Of a stretch of DNA of 64,000 nucleotides, positions 1 to 12,136 are shown piece after piece. This DNA comes from Owenia fusiformis (Eukaryota; Annelida; Polychaeta; Sabellida; Oweniidae). A model generated the notes under the pieces. The model searched no databases. It saw only the letters and a list, made by a program, of their open reading frames with translations, and was not told the origin of the DNA. The translations under genes were made by a program, and so were the position numbers. The stretch is taken from the NCBI GenBank assembly GCA_903813345.2, contig CAIIXF020000007.1:29563564-29627563 (forward strand). The letters are read 5' to 3'. The first letter of the stretch is position 1. Each line of letters begins with the position of its first letter.

Positions 1-142
1 ATAAAATATTTAGGTATGTTAGTCTCACTTCAGATATAATCCAAACAATTTAGTAACACTCGATGTATTGCTGAGTTGAAATCATATTTCGAAACCGTGT
101 TGAATATTTAGTTGAAAGGACGATTTTCGGTTTGGAGGACCA

Positions 143-549
143 TGCAAAGACGATTTTCGGCGTGGAGAACCAAATTCATCTGCCTATAACCATTTTTTGA
201 ACAACATGTTGCATAATTCTGTTGAACGGATTTAAAAAATTAACAGACAGTGAACCTTGACATGTCATAAGCATATCATGAAAAAATAATTTGAATATGC
301 TTATCAAAAATATTGAAAAACAATATATTATCAAATCGTGTCTAACAGAATTATGCATGAAAACGACGCCGGGGGGTTTGCTAATATTTTTATGAAAAAA
401 TTAAAAATATTACCATCATTAAAACTAATTATACAAAAGAGGACATTAAAACCTACAGCAATACGTAAAAATATGAAAATCTTTGGCGACATTGACAACG
501 TCAAAATATGCAGATGAATTTGGTTCTCCAAACCGAAAATCGTTCTTTG
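143..549. mobile_element. Short inverted-repeat (MITE-like) element
   Basis: Arms of about 38 bp at 146-183 and 510-548 are near-perfect reverse complements; both contain the core GATTTTCGG followed by GGAGAACCAAATTCATC. The left core is also repeated in tandem at about 120. The AT-rich interior codes for nothing convincing. The structure is a non-autonomous DNA-transposon remnant; family and target duplication are not resolved. Bases 1-142 and 550-580 are AT-rich and featureless. Confidence 0.55.
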
Positions 550-585
550 AAGAATAAAGTGATAAAATCATGAAAAATCTATATT

Positions 586-3335
586 ACTCTAGTAGCTCAT
601 GCTGGTTGAGTATGCACTTCTATGTCCAGAGATTTTCTCTTCAGAAATCATCTATGTGAAGGTCATTGATCAATTTTTGCTTGGTAACATATTTGCCACT
701 GAAGGCGAAATAGGTCAAATGGCCACGCCCTTTTTTACGCAAATACTCCCCCCCCCCCATTTTTGCATCTCCAGAACCGTTGGACATAGAAGGTTGTGTG
801 ACCACTCAAAATGTCCGGAATGGCCACATTATAGGGGGTCAATAATACATTTGTATTTAAAAAAGTCAATGGTTCTCAAGATATTCCCCAAAAACCGATT
901 TTAGAATGAAAACTCCACTATTTTCTCATTTGATCCTGTCCCTAGCTCCGATTTCGTTACTCGGCTGGGAAAAAAGGTTTGTTGGTATCATTTTATTCCA
1001 GACACTCTCTAGAATAAATTCATCTTGGGTGGAATAAAAATGTGTGGTAAACGAATTCGCTATGGGCAGTTAAAGAGGCGCCATCTATTCATTTTCAAAC
1101 AGGGGGTAGGGGTATAAAATAATTTTTTAACACATTTTAATAGTAAAATGACATTGAAATACTAATAAAATCTTATCAAAAACATTATTTACAATCAGTA
1201 TGAATTTTCTTGTGTGGATTAGGGTGAAAATAAGGGCATATCTTGAAATTCACTACAGGGGCGCCACCTATTTCTGTACGTGTAATAACTTATTTTAGAT
1301 TCGTTAAGGTACGAAATGTACTGAAAAAATTCATTCTGAAGGACCTATACATGTTCATACCACATACTTAAAATTAGATCAATAGCTTATGTACCAGCAG
1401 AGAAAAATTTTATTGAAATTTAAAATGTTGGTATCATGCAGGATAGGGGTGACCATATCTCACATTATTAACTTCCAAAATATGGAGCATATGCATTAGC
1501 TCAAATGTGCTCAAAATGGTGTATGTACTCTTGCTTTGTCATAATATTAGTAATAAGAAGTAAGAAAATGATTGTACATTTAAAAATATTAATTCTCATT
1601 TTGGCTTCTGACGTCTCAGGGGTGACCATATGTCACCTTAATAACTTCCAAAATATGGAGCATATGTATCTCAAATGTGGTCAAAATGGTGTATGTACTC
1701 TTGCTTTGTCATAATATTAGTAATAAGAAGTAAGAAAATGATTGTACATTTAAAAAAATATTAATTCTCATTTTGGCTTCTGACGTCCCAGGGGTGACCA
1801 TATGTCACCTTAATAACTTCCAAAATATGGAGCATATGTATCTCAAATGTGGTCAAAATGGTGTATGTACTCTTGCTTTGTCATAATATTAGTAATAAGA
1901 AGTAGAAAAATGATTGTACATTTTTGAAATTATTAATTCTCATTTTGGCTTCTGACGTCCCAGGGGTGACCATATGTCACCTTAATAACTTCCAAAATAT
2001 GGAGCATATGTATCTCAAATAAACTCAAAATGGTGTATGTACTCTTGCTTTGTCATAATATTATACTAATAAGATGTAGGAATATGATTATACATTTAAA
2101 AAATTTTAATTTTCAACTCAACAACCAAAAAAGTTTGTTTCCTTCACTGATCTGACTAGATAGAAGCTGCGGATTCAGTCTTAAATGATGCAGGATAGAT
2201 GAAAACTGTTGTGCGTAACATGCTAAAATCAGTTTTTGGCAAATATCTTGAGAACCATTGACTTTTTTAAATACATATGTATTATTGACCCCCTATAATG
2301 TGGCCATTCCGGACATTTTGGGTGGTCACACAACCTTCTATGTCCAACGGTTCCGGAGATGCAAAAATGGGGGGGGGGGAGAATTCGCGTAAAAAAGGGC
2401 GTGGCCATTTGACCTATTTCGCCTTCAGTGGCAAATATGTTACCAAGCCAAAATTGATCAATGACCTTTACATAGATGATTTCTGAAGAGAAAATCTCTG
2501 GACTCTGGACTTAAATTTTTTCTCCGCTGGTACATAAGCTATTGATCTAATTTTAAGTATGTGGTATGAACATGTATAGGTCCTTCAGAATGAATTTTTT
2601 CAGTACATTTCGTACCTTAACGAATCTAAAATAAGTTAGTACACGAACAGAAATATGTGGCGCCCCTGTAGTGAATTTCAAGATATGCCCTTATTTTCAC
2701 CCTAATCCACACAAGAAAATTCATACTGATTGTAAATAATGTTTTTGATAAGATTTTATTAGTATTTCAATGTCATTTTACTATTAAAATGTGTTAAAAA
2801 ATTATTTTATACCCCTACCCCCTGTTTGAAAATGAATAGATGGCGATTTTTTAACTGCCCATAGCGAATTCGTTTACCACACATTTTTATTCCACCCAAG
2901 ATGAATTTATTCTAGAGAGTGTCTGGAACAAAATGATACCAACAAACCTTTTTTCCCAGCCGAGTAACGAAATCGGAGTTAGGGACAGGATCAAAGGAGA
3001 AAATAGTGGAGTTTTCATTCTAAAATCAGTTTTTGGGAAATATCTTGAGAACCATTGACTTTTTTAAATACAAATGTATTATTGACCCCCTATAATGTGG
3101 CCATTCCGGACATTTTGAGTGGTCACACAACCTTCTATGTCCAACGGTTCCGGAGATGCAAAAATGGGGGGGGAGTATTTCCGTAAAAAAGGGCGTGGCC
3201 ATTTGACCTATTTCGCCTTCAGTGGCAAATATGTTACCAAGCCAAAATTGATCAATGACCTTCACATAGATGATTTCTGAAGAGAAAATCTCTGGACATA
3301 GAAGTGCATACTCAACCAGCATGAGCTACTAGAGT
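586..3335. mobile_element. 2.75-kb foldback-type element with long inverted arms
   Basis: The outer arms (about 586-1410 and 2515-3335) are reverse complements of one another over about 800 bp, with small indels. Both ends read ACTCTAGTAGCTCATGCTGG going inward and are flanked by the same 5-bp word ATATT (581-585 and 3336-3340), which looks like a target-site duplication. A second, direct copy of part of the right arm lies at about 2225-2515. Tandem repeats fill the centre. Short open frames in the arms are mirror images of each other and not genes. No transposase is visible, so the element is non-autonomous; I cannot name the superfamily. Confidence 0.75.
1447..2115. repeat. Four tandem copies of a ~175-bp unit inside the foldback element
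   Basis: Each copy begins near GGGGTGACCATATGTCACC (first copy slightly diverged, about 1447; later copies about 1619, 1792 and 1965), continues through a shared block with ATGGAGCATATG, and ends near TTGGCTTCTGACGTC. Copies differ by a few substitutions and short A-run indels, so the amplification is recent. Confidence 0.8.
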
Positions 3336-3911
3336 ATATTACATGTAGCTCCATCTATTTGTCCTTGGCGTACCTATTTTTGATCGAGTTCAATATAACT
3401 TTATTTCAACAAAAATCATTATATGCAAAAGAAAAACAGGTTTTATTAATATAAGCATCTATTTTATACTATTGCAATATTCCATTTCTTCTTTTACAGG
3501 TAAAATGATATTGTAAACAAACCCCTCATTCTATTCCGAAAATGGCCTTCTTTTCCAAATGTAGGGTTTGGATTTTAGACATTTCTAATTCAATATTCAG
3601 TTATTTCCATATGTGTATAAACGTCTCAAAAAGATTTGCTTGAAGTATTTGACCATGCATACTCTTTAAAATCATTTTAGCTTGTGATAAGCTATACGCA
3701 GTCCCCAGGGTGGCTATATCACTGTGTGCAAATATAATGTAAAAACAAATAAATAAAACTAGCTTTAGCATGTGAGAAAGACGCTGGCAAGCTGTTAATT
3801 GAGATTACTTCTCGCATTTTATACTCTTCTTTAGAGTATCTCTTTGATTCCTACATTCGGAGACACGTCTGCTTATTTGTCAAGAAAAGCATGTTATACA
3901 AAGATGACCAT
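3336..3911. other. Intergenic, no gene seen
   Basis: AT-rich sequence between the foldback element and the 3' end of the first GNAT gene. It probably includes that gene's 3' UTR (minus strand). No RNA gene or further coding exon was recognised. Confidence 0.5.
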
Positions 3912-5507
3912 TTAAAGCATGGAAGCTTTTTTAAAATCACTAAAGTCCTTATACGTGATATATGAATCCGTCCATCCTTTACCAGCAACGTAACCAGTAC
4001 GTGGTATCCTAGCGACAACCTCCGAGTCTGATTTACGATCGCTGCCTCTCTCTCCTGTTTCGCTTAGCGTCGAATGACCATAATTCGTTGCAAATGTGTC
4101 TCTCAAAGAACCCACGTAGCCAAGTTCCTTGCTAATGGAATCATGGAAACGCATCAATTTAATGAGATTCCCATTTCCTCTGTATTGTACATCAACTATC
4201 ACAGGCCCATCTCCAAGAATAGGATATAGTGAACGTACAAACCTACTCGGGATAACAGCCATCGCACCGACAATATTCCCCTTTACTTTTATGCTGAAGA
4301 TATGCCCCCTTCTCAGCTTGTACACAAAATGGTTGAACGTTGGATATTCATCTATTGCAAAACCATCGCCTTCATTTTGTGCTTTGACAAACATATCATA
4401 AATAGGCTCAATGTCCTCTTCCATGACATAGTCAATGGATAGTTGAGCTCCGTTGTGAGTGATGCATTGCCTTGGTAAGTTGTCTATCTTCCTGGCGTGG
4501 TTGTTCAACGTGATCTGAGATATATTCGGATCTGGTACAATCACTTTTGAAACGCTGTATCCAGGTTTCTCCTGGAAGTTAAAAATGTCATGACAAGAAA
4601 CAAGGTCATTGTAGATGTACGGACAAATTCAAAAAGATACATAATTGGTCATTTCGTGAATATCTCGGAAGAGGATTGAAATAATCATAAAATGGCTTTC
4701 AAGATCAAAAGTGTTAAAAACAAAGATGTTACAAAAACTGGAGATGTGATGAGATGAGACTAACGAAGTGGACGCCTCCCATTTTATTTTAATTTTGGAG
4801 TATGTAAAAACTTCCATTATTTTACTTACATCTTTTCCTTCTCTTAAGAGCTTTACAATAGCTAAGCTATTCACCCAACCGGAATGTTTTAGCCTAGATA
4901 TTTTAGGCAGCTCTCCAAGGATCTTGAAGTTTTGGTGCTCTGTCAGCGTATGTATAACCTTCTTATTGTTTACAAATGTCTCTCCAAGATATCCTTCATA
5001 TCCCAGATGTTGAGCATATTCCCAATAAAGATCGGCCATCTGATTATATACTCCATGGTCCTTCATTGAATCATGGAACACTGTCGTTCCCCCGCAGAAC
5101 ACTGGGTTGACACCTCGGCAAAAGCGGCTTGGACAGGTACTGAAGAAACCAAGAATTTTTTTCTCTGGCTTTTGATACATGACAAAAGGCACAATTGAGT
5201 CGTGGCACATATAGTCAATAAAGTAGTCGAGTGTCGGATAATCATCCACGCCGAATCCATCGTCCTTATTGACAGTGGCCTGGAACAGTGCATACGCTTC
5301 AACCAATTGAGAGTCGTTCGGGATATCAGTGAAGAATATATCACCTTCGGGACTTCGAATCTTTCCGGGAAGATCAGGTAACAATGGGTAATATAATCGC
5401 TTCTTCCTTTCCATCGCGCTATGGTCGGGTCGGTTCGAAGAATGGCATCGTCTTGCGAGGGCCCAAAATTGTTTCGAGGCGTGTCTCCCAACTATCCCTT
5501 TAATCAT
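3912..5507 (-). CDS. Two-domain GNAT-fold N-acetyltransferase (copy A)
   Basis: Two coding exons: 5507-4830 (226 codons, ending GAT before GTAAGT) and 4571-3912 (after a TTCCAG acceptor), both phase 0, giving 445 aa. The start ATG at 5507 opens a basic segment without acidic residues (MIKGIVGRHASKQFWALARR) that resembles a mitochondrial presequence. Two GNAT-like domains follow. The first (about 50-220) keeps LGETFVNNKK and the GWVNSLAI strand but has lost the acetyl-CoA P-loop glycines. The second (about 240-440) has YRGNGN, which fits the R-x-x-G-x-G/A motif. It is the most diverged family member and lies head-to-head with copy B. Near the end, an insertion-like stretch (SETGERGSDRKSDSE) replaces the NQPIIDSYERYGYK motif of the other copies. 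The family is known for acetyl-CoA-dependent transfer to amines; the substrate is unknown. Confidence 0.8.
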
Positions 5508-5633
5508 AATTCAGTTCATCTGAAATTAGAAAATATAAGAAAAAACAAAAATGGACAATGATTAGACTTCCATTTCATTTTTATAACAGCTTGGTACCAT
5601 CTAAATATTCACAGGTTGTCATCGAAAAAGTCC

Positions 5634-6690
5634 AACATATGGAGCATGCTATTTTTCATAAGAAACTAAAAAATTATTTTCTAACTGATATTTTGTTATA
5701 AAGGAAATTAACTACTGCAATGAGTGTAATTGCGGAGAACCTTCACTTCTGTTTGAAGTCAAATAATGCTAGGCGTAAAAGTTATTGAAAACGGCGCCAG
5801 AGTATCATAATCTAAAATGTACCATTATTTAGACTAATTTCTTTTTTAACCGATATCATAGCATCATGATAAACCATAAAATCTCATTTTTTCTCAGCCC
5901 TGGCTGCCCATGTTTCAGTTTCAGGTGAAACAGAAAGATTCTACGAGTATCAGAATGCTATAGAGACATGATGATAATATTTATATGTTTCCAGCATGAC
6001 TCTGAATTAAGGTACTCGTATTAATGAGATCTAGATGTATTGGGTCTTTATAATGTTTCTATTTTTTAACTTGTTTGTCCAGCTTGATGGAGCAGTTTTG
6101 TATTTCACATTTGAAACTGCTCCATCAAGCTGGACAAAAATTAAACATTAGGGCCCTATATTTTATAAGACTCAATATATCTAGATCGCATGATTAGCCT
6201 AATACCTTTAGAGTTATGCAAACATATAATAAATATTATCATGTGGGTCATGTCACTGTATCGTGCCATTTAAAAGTAAAACGAGAAATTGTACATTTTA
6301 GAGTATGATACTTTGGCGCCGTTTTCAACAGCTTCACTCCTAGCCTTATTGAACTTCTGACAGAAGTGTATAGGTTACAGGCCCGTAGCCAGAGGGGGAG
6401 CTGGGGGAGCGGAAGCTCCCCCCTAGCCAGAAATTCTTTCAAAATCATGCAGTTTTTCACCATTCTGAGAATATTTCGCATGATTTTCAGTCAAAACTGT
6501 GAAAAAGCTCCCCCCCCTGGAAAAAAGCCCCCCTCCTAGTAAAAGCTGGCTACGGGCAAGGGTTATCCGCAAACGATATGCTCATTGCCTGGAGTAGTTA
6601 TTCTCTTTGGTATAACGAAACATAAACTCAAGTTATAAGGGAATTTCTTAAGGTATTATTTATGAAAAATAGCATGCTCCATCAAGCTGG
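5634..6690. mobile_element. Inverted-repeat element with a nested second element
   Basis: Left-end sequence around GGAGCATGCTATTTTTCATA (about 5650) recurs as its reverse complement near 6660-6680, and GAAAACGGCGCCAGAGTATCATA (about 5788) is mirrored near 6300-6330. A 26-bp-arm hairpin (TTTGTCCAGCTTGATGGAGC and its complement) sits at 6076-6140. A second element with ends GCCCGTAGCCAG / CTGGCTACGGGC is nested at about 6381-6556. No intact coding frame. It lies in the shared 5' region of GNAT copies A and B. Confidence 0.6.
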
Positions 6691-7670
6691 ACAAATCTTT
6701 CGTTGACCCCCCCCCCCCCCCCGCCCCTGCAACCCGTGATATTAGAGTAAAACTTAGAGTAATTCAATGGCGATCTTCAACAATCGTCAAGTTGATATAA
6801 AAACCCTCAATTTAATACATCAATGCGTTGCCATCACAACTTAAATTGCGGGTCCTGAATGGAGGGCGGAAGGACGGGCGGCACGCATTCTCTAGCCTTC
6901 TGATGTAAGCCTAGCGATTATTTAGTATTCTCTTACTGTCTTTGGCCGCCATCTTTCCATTAAATGCATTTTTCCCGAAAATGTCGCTCTTTCCTTCACG
7001 GGACGTCTATCTCGAGATAGACGTCTGTGAAGCTCCAAGTGTTCTGGGCTACCCAAGTATTCCGACTCTTGTAGGCCTAGTACGCTCTTGAAGCCGGTAT
7101 TCTGACTTGGCCCAAGTATTCTTGGTTTTATTAAATACATTCGATTTGTTGATTTTCAATTTCTAATTCAATGCTAGGTTTTTACAGAGATGACTGTTGA
7201 AATCAAAGTTAATGAAACCACTACTTTGAATGTGGCTGCCTCGTGCCATGCACGAAAGGCTTAATTTAAACTAACAGGGTACCCATTGTGAGGAGTGACA
7301 AATCCCCGGGTGTTCAACTTTTGCAACATGGAACACTCATGAGCAATAGAATATGTAAATAGAATACATCAATATATTTAGGCTGGGTCTCAATTTCAGG
7401 AATATGCCTCATTTTTGGAAATATTGGCCTCAAGTTTTAAAAATGGGTCCATAGTTTTGAAAATTGGGTTAACAACTTTCAAAGGGCCAACATTTTAGGA
7501 CTCTCTCGCTTCATCCTACCATTTTTCCAGCAACATTTAGCCTGAGGGACTAAAATCTACGTCTACGTAATAGCGATACCACTGAATATGATAGTAGTGC
7601 GTGGATTGTATATTTTGGTGTCGTTGCGTATTTCACTGTAGTTTGAAGGTCGTGAGTCGTGACCTGCGGC
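6691..7670. other. Intergenic region between divergent GNAT copies A and B
   Basis: Holds a C-tract (about 6708-6725) and a perfect 24-bp palindrome (GACGTCTATCTCGAGATAGACGTC spans 7002-7025) whose flanks CTTCAC/GTGAAG extend it to a 38-nt hairpin (6994-7032). The promoters of copies A and B must lie here or in the element to the left. I could not pick out a TATA box or start site with confidence. Confidence 0.4.
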
Positions 7671-9649
7671 ATGAACGTTGCTCGATCTATACCCTGTTTT
7701 AGACGTATTTGCTGGAACGCCAGTACTTATATGCGATTTGGCAGCACAAGGGTAAGTTGTTTTCTTCGTTTTGCTAACGGATCAAGGCGTCGGATCCAGG
7801 GCGAGGGTCCCTGTTTACTGTCGGTTACTATTTATTTTGAACCCGGAAGGCGGAAGGTTTATCAAAGGCCTATTCCTCCTGTGGTTGCGTTTGCAAATAT
7901 TATACGTCGATATTCAACTAACACTTACCGAACTGATTGTATCGGATAATAATACAATTAACATAAGCATCTTTCTACTTTTTCGTCGATGATTATTGGC
8001 AAAGAGCCTTTTAAAGTTCTTCGTGATCGAAGTTCACTTCTTATTACTCTCAACAATGCATGTTATTTACGAACGGTAATTTATTTTTGCAAAACGCGCT
8101 ATGACCTGCTTTTGTTATTTGCCTTAGTCTTACTCATGATACAGTTAGTTGATACTTGATTCTAGGTTTCAAAACTGCATCAGTAGATACTTGCCATAAC
8201 ATTTCTATTGAAACAGTGACCAAACAATATAATAACCTGAATCATTTCTATGTATTTCTTCAGGTACCACAAAGAAACCTGGATACACTCCTGACTTCAT
8301 GGACAAAACATTCTATACCCGCTTGTTTGCTTTCACAGACATATTGCTTCACTAATCCATATGTATCTGTTGGTGCTAGATCTATAAATGTAGCTACTGT
8401 TAGAAAATCCAAAATGCAGAAGTATCACAAAACCAGTCCAAATCCAGGTCCCATTGAGCCCTTGCCTGAAATAGCCGCCCTGTCAGATGGTACAAAGATC
8501 TCCATAGATTATTTGAAAGAAACTGATCTTATTCACGTGTACAGTATGTTTAAAGGGGCTGCGGATGCTGGTGATGGGTATGCTCATGAGGAATTCTCAG
8601 ATATTGAAGTATTTAAAAAGATGGTCAGTAGAGATCATTACTTCTCAATGGTTGATGTTACCAATGGCGTGATCATTGGGGTGTTTAGTGTGCATTCAAC
8701 CCGATTGACCAGATCCTCAAAAGCAGTTTTTGCAGCTGGAAACGCTGTTATAGATCACCGATATCGAAACAAAAACTGCCATTTTGTAATGACATTACTC
8801 CATGCCAAATTTAGTCACTTTTTGGGTTACCAAGGACTTTTGTTCGAAACATTTGAAACAAACAAGGCCATTTTACGTAATGCTGAAAAAGTTGATGCAA
8901 AACTGATAGGATATATTCCTAATAGTGCCTACTTTCCAAGTCACGGTTGGGTTAACAGTATCATGATGTATTCGGCTTTTGGAAACAAAAGCCACCCAGA
9001 TGATTCCAAATATGCATTGTCAATGGACCAAATCGAACAAATGGGATTGAATAAAACCTTAGCACCACGGGGTTGTCTCGAACCATGGACCAACACGATC
9101 TCCTCATTGCCGAGAAGATTCACTGTCAAAGATGGGAGAGAATTCACAGCTCGATACGTTGATAAGACAGAATACTTCGAGGTGTTTAATATGATTAAAG
9201 ATGCTGCTGATAATGGAGTCGGATTTGGCATCGACGAATTCCCAACGTTTGAGTATTTTATGGATAGCATGTCACGTGGACACATATTTTGTATCACAGA
9301 GAACACATCTAACGATATTGTTGGCATGTTTACTTGTATACCAAGTAAGTATTCAAGAACCCAAATGTCCCAATTCGCAGCAGGTCCATCTATTATGAAA
9401 CACGGATATAGAGGTATCGGTATCTATGGAAACATTCGAGATATGTCAGAAGATCTCGCCAAGGAGCTTGGTTATCAGGGAATTCTGGGAGACATGCTTG
9501 AAATAAACCAACCAATCATAGACAGTTATGAACGTTATGGTTACAAATTGGTTGCTAGGATACCCAGGTCTACTTTTGTGAAGGGAAAAGGCTGGGTGGC
9601 AGCAGTGACAGTTTACAAATCATTCATTGACTCATGCTCAAAGCTTTAA
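7671..9649 (+). CDS. Two-domain GNAT-fold N-acetyltransferase (copy B)
   Basis: Exon 1 is 7671-7751 (27 codons, starting MNVARSIPCFRRICWNAS, arginine-rich and without acids, presequence-like), followed by GTAAGT. Exon 2 is 8264-9649 after a pyrimidine-rich TTTCTTCAG acceptor. Both junctions are phase 0, for 488 aa in total. Domain 1 (about 75-260) has YRNKNCHF where a GNAT P-loop would be, so the glycines are missing, but keeps the GLLFETFETNKA and GYIPNSAY strands. Domain 2 (about 300-480) has YRGIGIYG (R-G-x-G) and the classical NQPIIDSYERYGYKLVARIP motif B, so it is the likelier active half. An AATAAA follows the stop by about 130 bp. The C-terminal strand pattern recalls Mpr1-like GNATs. 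Substrate unknown. Confidence 0.85.
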
Positions 9650-9779
9650 TGAGCTGTTGAACACTATAGATGGCAGGTCATAATTGGACATTTGCCATGA
9701 TGCCATATCTTTTTATTTATTTAATAGTACATGATTGAAAATTCTCTTATATATATTTGTTGTTAATATTTCTTTCGAA

Positions 9780-9785
9780 AATAAA
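9780..9785 (+). promoter_or_regulatory. Poly(A) signal of GNAT copy B
   Basis: AATAAA 131 bp after the stop codon, followed by a T-rich stretch (CCTTTATTTTTTGAG), as expected of a cleavage/polyadenylation site. Confidence 0.6.
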
Positions 9786-10774
9786 GCAATAACCTTTATT
9801 TTTTGAGCAGTTGTTTGGCCCATCCTTATAATTTACAGTCTATGTTGATAGGAAATACATTAATTCTTGAATTGTGTATTGAGGCTTGGTTCAAACTTGT
9901 GGCTCCTGAAGAAATGAATCCACATGCAGTAAAACCTGTCTTAGTGAATATCTCTCTCAAGGGAACACCTGTGTTTAGTGAACATCACTTTGAGACACAT
10001 TTGATGTTGACTCCTGTATAAAATCCCCTCTGTGGTGAACACCTACCTAAAGTGAACACTTTTTGTGGCTCCATACTCCATAGGTGTTCAATTTATAGCC
10101 TAGAGTACAAGTATGCAGGTTTAACTGTAGTTTGATTTAATACTGCTTGGAGAAGAGTATTGGTATTATAAAACCTTTCCAAAACATTTAAAATTTGAGT
10201 ATATTTCCGGCTCATAGTCATATTCTTCGTCATATCTAATATGCAGAATCCCTTTTATATTCAAGAAATCTAAAAAATTTCATACTAGGCCTAACATAAT
10301 TGTTCATATTTCCATTAATATTCAATTGGATATTCATATTTGCACTTGATAACTTTCCAATTTTTGAGACAATATGTTATTTTATTTATTTGAGATGGTC
10401 AGATGGTAGGGAACACATTGAAAGGTCAGGTTTTTATTTTGTCACACCTGTGTTTCTCTGGTTCTTTTAATTTTCATTGGAAATAAATAATTGGTCTAGC
10501 TCCAAGACTATGTGAAATGTGACTCCCTACTAGACTAATTAAACGCCTCTCACTTCTGGGGAGGTGATTTGGGGGGGGGGGGTCATAAGGGCTTGTAGCT
10601 AGACAAATAAACACTAATCAGGGTTTTTAATTACCTATCAAATCACAACAATTGACCAGAATAATCACTTCCAAAGGCTTTGTCTATTACGCACGGTGAC
10701 TGGTAACTAGTACTGGTATAATTTGAATTTTTCATTCTACTCGTATAAAACTCGTATATTGAAATATTTTTCAG
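9786..10774. other. Spacer between GNAT copies B and C
   Basis: AT-rich. The segment about 9926-10135 carries GTAAAACCTGTC at one end and GCAGGTTTAACTGTAG at the other, with repeated GAACAC words inside. It resembles segments near 29270-29465 and 57472-57645, so it is a dispersed short repeat. A G-run lies at about 10571. No first coding exon for copy C was found. Confidence 0.45.
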
Positions 10775-12136
10775 GTTAACCATTTAGTCCGACGTCTGAG
10801 GTTGCATCAAGATATACAGAGTACGATACTTGACCCTAAGGCAATGAGAGTATCTATTGTTCAACGCTACAACATGTATGGTAACGTTACAACAGGTATG
10901 TCTCGAAGAGACCCCAACGCTCGCATTCAAAATCTACCAAGGAAGGCCACACTGGTAGATGGTACCTATGTAGATATTGATTATCTTAAGGAGGAGGATT
11001 ATGGGTTTGTTTTCAAACTGTTTAAAGAGTCTGGTCAAAGAGGGGATGGATACAGTGATGAAGAATTTGTAGACTTCAACTCATTTGTTAAAATGGTGAA
11101 AAAGGATCCATATTTCACATTGATGGACACCGCCAACAAGAAGATTATTGGTGCAGTAAGCGTGCACCCCTCTCGACTGCTTAGATCTGCAAATGGTGTT
11201 TTAGCAGGTGGAAACGCAGTAGTAAATCCGGAATATCGCAACAGGAAATGCCACTTACTTATTACTCTGACCCATGCTGAATTAACTGAGGAACTTGGAT
11301 ATGATGGAGTCTTAGGTGAGACATTTGCAACCAATACAGCCGTGAGGAAGAATGCAAGCAAGTTTGACATGACCTTTGTTGGTTATATCCCTAAAAGTGC
11401 GTATTTAGGTGGACGTGGCTGGGTGAACAGTGTTGCTATGTATGGTACCTTTAGCGAGGAACATAAACTAGACAATGACAGACTCGTTCTGTCCAATGGT
11501 GACATTGATAAGTTTCTGACGAACAAGATCTTAGATCCACGAGGTAAAGTGGATCCATGGAATAATAAAGTCACCTCTTTGCCAAGAACATTCAATCTTC
11601 AAGACGGGAGAGAATTTACAGCTCGCTACGCTGAGGAGACAGAATATTTCGAGGTGTATAATATCATCAAAGATGCTGCTGATGATGGAGTTGGGTTTGG
11701 AATTGACGATTTCCCAACGTTTGAGTATTTTGTGGATAGCATGGCACGTGGACATTTATTTTGTATCACGGAGAAGACATCCAACACTATTGTTGGCATG
11801 TTTACTTGTATACCAAGTAAATATTCCCGAACGCCAAATTCCCCATTCGCCGCGGGTCCAGCTATTATGAAAGATGGATATAGAGGTATCGGTATCTATG
11901 GGAACATTCGAGAGATATCAGAAGATATTGCCAAGGAGCTTGGTTATCAGGGAATTCTGGGAGACATGCTTGAAATAAACCAACCAATCATAGACAGTTA
12001 TGAACGATATGGATACAAGCTGGTCGCTAAGATACCCAGGTCTTCCTTTGTTAAAGGGAAAGGTTGGGTTGCTGCGGTGGCATTCTACAAGCCATTCTCT
12101 TCCAATGGCAGACATGCCACATTCTCAAAACTGTGA
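10775..12136 (+). CDS. Two-domain GNAT-fold N-acetyltransferase (copy C)
   Basis: The coding exon opens after a TATTTTTCAG acceptor at 10775 in phase 0, the same phase as copy B exon 2. Either a short leader exon is joined upstream or translation starts at an internal ATG (10844, MRVSIVQRYN; 430 aa, or 10874, MYGNVTTG, which aligns with the starts of copies D and E). Domain 1 (about 20-215 from 10844) has YRNRKCHL, a P-loop without the usual glycines, then LGETFATNTA and GYIPKSAYL. Domain 2 (about 245-425) has YRGIGIYGNI and NQPIIDSYERYGYKLVAKIP. Domain 2 is nearly identical to that of copy D, whereas parts of domain 1 differ. Function: acetyl-CoA-dependent acyltransferase by fold; substrate unknown. 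Confidence 0.82.
   Translation, partial: VNHLVRRLRLHQDIQSTILDPKAMRVSIVQRYNMYGNVTTGMSRRDPNARIQNLPRKATLVDGTYVDIDYLKEEDYGFVFKLFKESGQRGDGYSDEEFVDFNSFVKMVKKDPYFTLMDTANKKIIGAVSVHPSRLLRSANGVLAGGNAVVNPEYRNRKCHLLITLTHAELTEELGYDGVLGETFATNTAVRKNASKFDMTFVGYIPKSAYLGGRGWVNSVAMYGTFSEEHKLDNDRLVLSNGDIDKFLTNKILDPRGKVDPWNNKVTSLPRTFNLQDGREFTARYAEETEYFEVYNIIKDAADDGVGFGIDDFPTFEYFVDSMARGHLFCITEKTSNTIVGMFTCIPSKYSRTPNSPFAAGPAIMKDGYRGIGIYGNIREISEDIAKELGYQGILGDMLEINQPIIDSYERYGYKLVAKIPRSSFVKGKGWVAAVAFYKPFSSNGRHATFSKL

Noticed and set aside
599-904. Plus-strand 101-aa frame and its mirror at 3026-3322
   Set aside because: Identical sequences in the two arms of the foldback element; no start context or family match.
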